Source: a bacterium
GTDB taxonomy: Bacteria; Zixibacteria; MSB-5A5; GN15; FEB-12
Length of the DNA: 6,232 bases
Direction of reading: 5' to 3'
Assembly: GCA_030668045.1 (NCBI GenBank)
Contig: DAOUUR010000155.1
Span: 1 to 6,232 of the forward strand
The translations under genes were made by a program, and so were the position numbers. Numbering within the stretch: the first letter of the stretch is position 1; every line of letters starts with the position of its first letter. The notes below the pieces were generated by a model. That model did no database searches. It was not told where the DNA came from and saw only the letters and a list, made by a program, of their open reading frames with translations. Below are positions 6,100 to 6,232 of the stretch, one piece after another.

Positions 6100-6232
6100 C
6101 GGTTTGTTGCCGCCAGCAGATGTGGACCCCCGCGGTCGAAGATGCGCCGAGGCGTGCGGGCCAGGCACAGTATCTAAAACCCGCCGGTACCCCATCCCCG
6201 AAATCCCCACCACATCGCCCCTGAAAACCTGA

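Larger units (their letters stand above)
6004..6232. other. Non-coding, GC-rich, palindrome-dense tract upstream of the operon
   Basis: I find no convincing gene here. From about 6038 the composition shifts from AT-rich to GC-rich. It contains a perfect 16-bp palindrome (6056-6071) and a six-pair GC hairpin with a CGCA loop (6084-6099), plus a small CGCC/GGCG hairpin (6145-6154). The only minus-strand reading frame (6213-6019) runs through these palindromes and encodes a biased peptide with no signal or domain. It may be an intergenic repeat element or the tail of structure belonging to a gene beyond the right edge. Confidence 0.5.

Noticed and set aside
6019..6213. Minus-strand 64-codon reading frame
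   Set aside because: It runs through GC palindromes, has a biased Gly/Pro/Arg composition, no signal peptide or domain, and only a poor binding site.

Overview
The window looks like chromosomal DNA from an uncultured bacterium of the FCB superphylum, with Candidatus Zixibacteria or a close relative as the best guess. The guess rests on family style: a secreted dockerin protein whose repeats contain an 'INV-DIVYLIDYLFG' motif, a surface protein opening with an 'NLISYQGRLT-DG' domain, and a multidomain S8 protease of the KP-43/WDGG type. No phylogenetic marker gene is present, so this is inference.

Layout, left to right. (1) Positions 1-3100, minus strand: the first 1033 codons of a large secreted subtilisin-family (S8) protease. 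It is open at the left edge, so its C-terminus lies outside the window. (2) Positions 3101-3438: an AT-rich divergent intergenic region with a strong promoter for the protease on the minus strand and one for the tRNA on the plus strand. (3) Positions 3439-3512, plus strand: a tRNA-His (anticodon GTG) with no encoded CCA. It also lacks the G-1 and C73 identity elements that most bacterial tRNA-His genes carry. (4) Positions 3513-3617: a short convergent spacer with one hairpin. (5) Positions 3618-4196 and 4198-5886, both minus strand: a two-gene operon separated by one base. The upstream gene encodes a secreted, fibre-like 562-residue protein with a tandemly duplicated ~82-residue module and a C-terminal coiled coil. 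The downstream gene encodes a 192-residue secreted protein ending in a pair of dockerin repeats. (6) Positions 5887-6232: the operon leader and promoter (with an 8-bp inverted repeat overlapping the -35), followed by a GC-rich, palindrome-dense tract with no convincing gene.

All three proteins start with export signals, so the window is devoted to cell-surface or secreted material, interrupted by one tRNA. The fibre-like and dockerin proteins are probably translated from one message and may act together outside the cell. The protease has its own promoter, and nothing in the sequence ties it to the operon. I see no insertion sequence, CRISPR array or phage gene.
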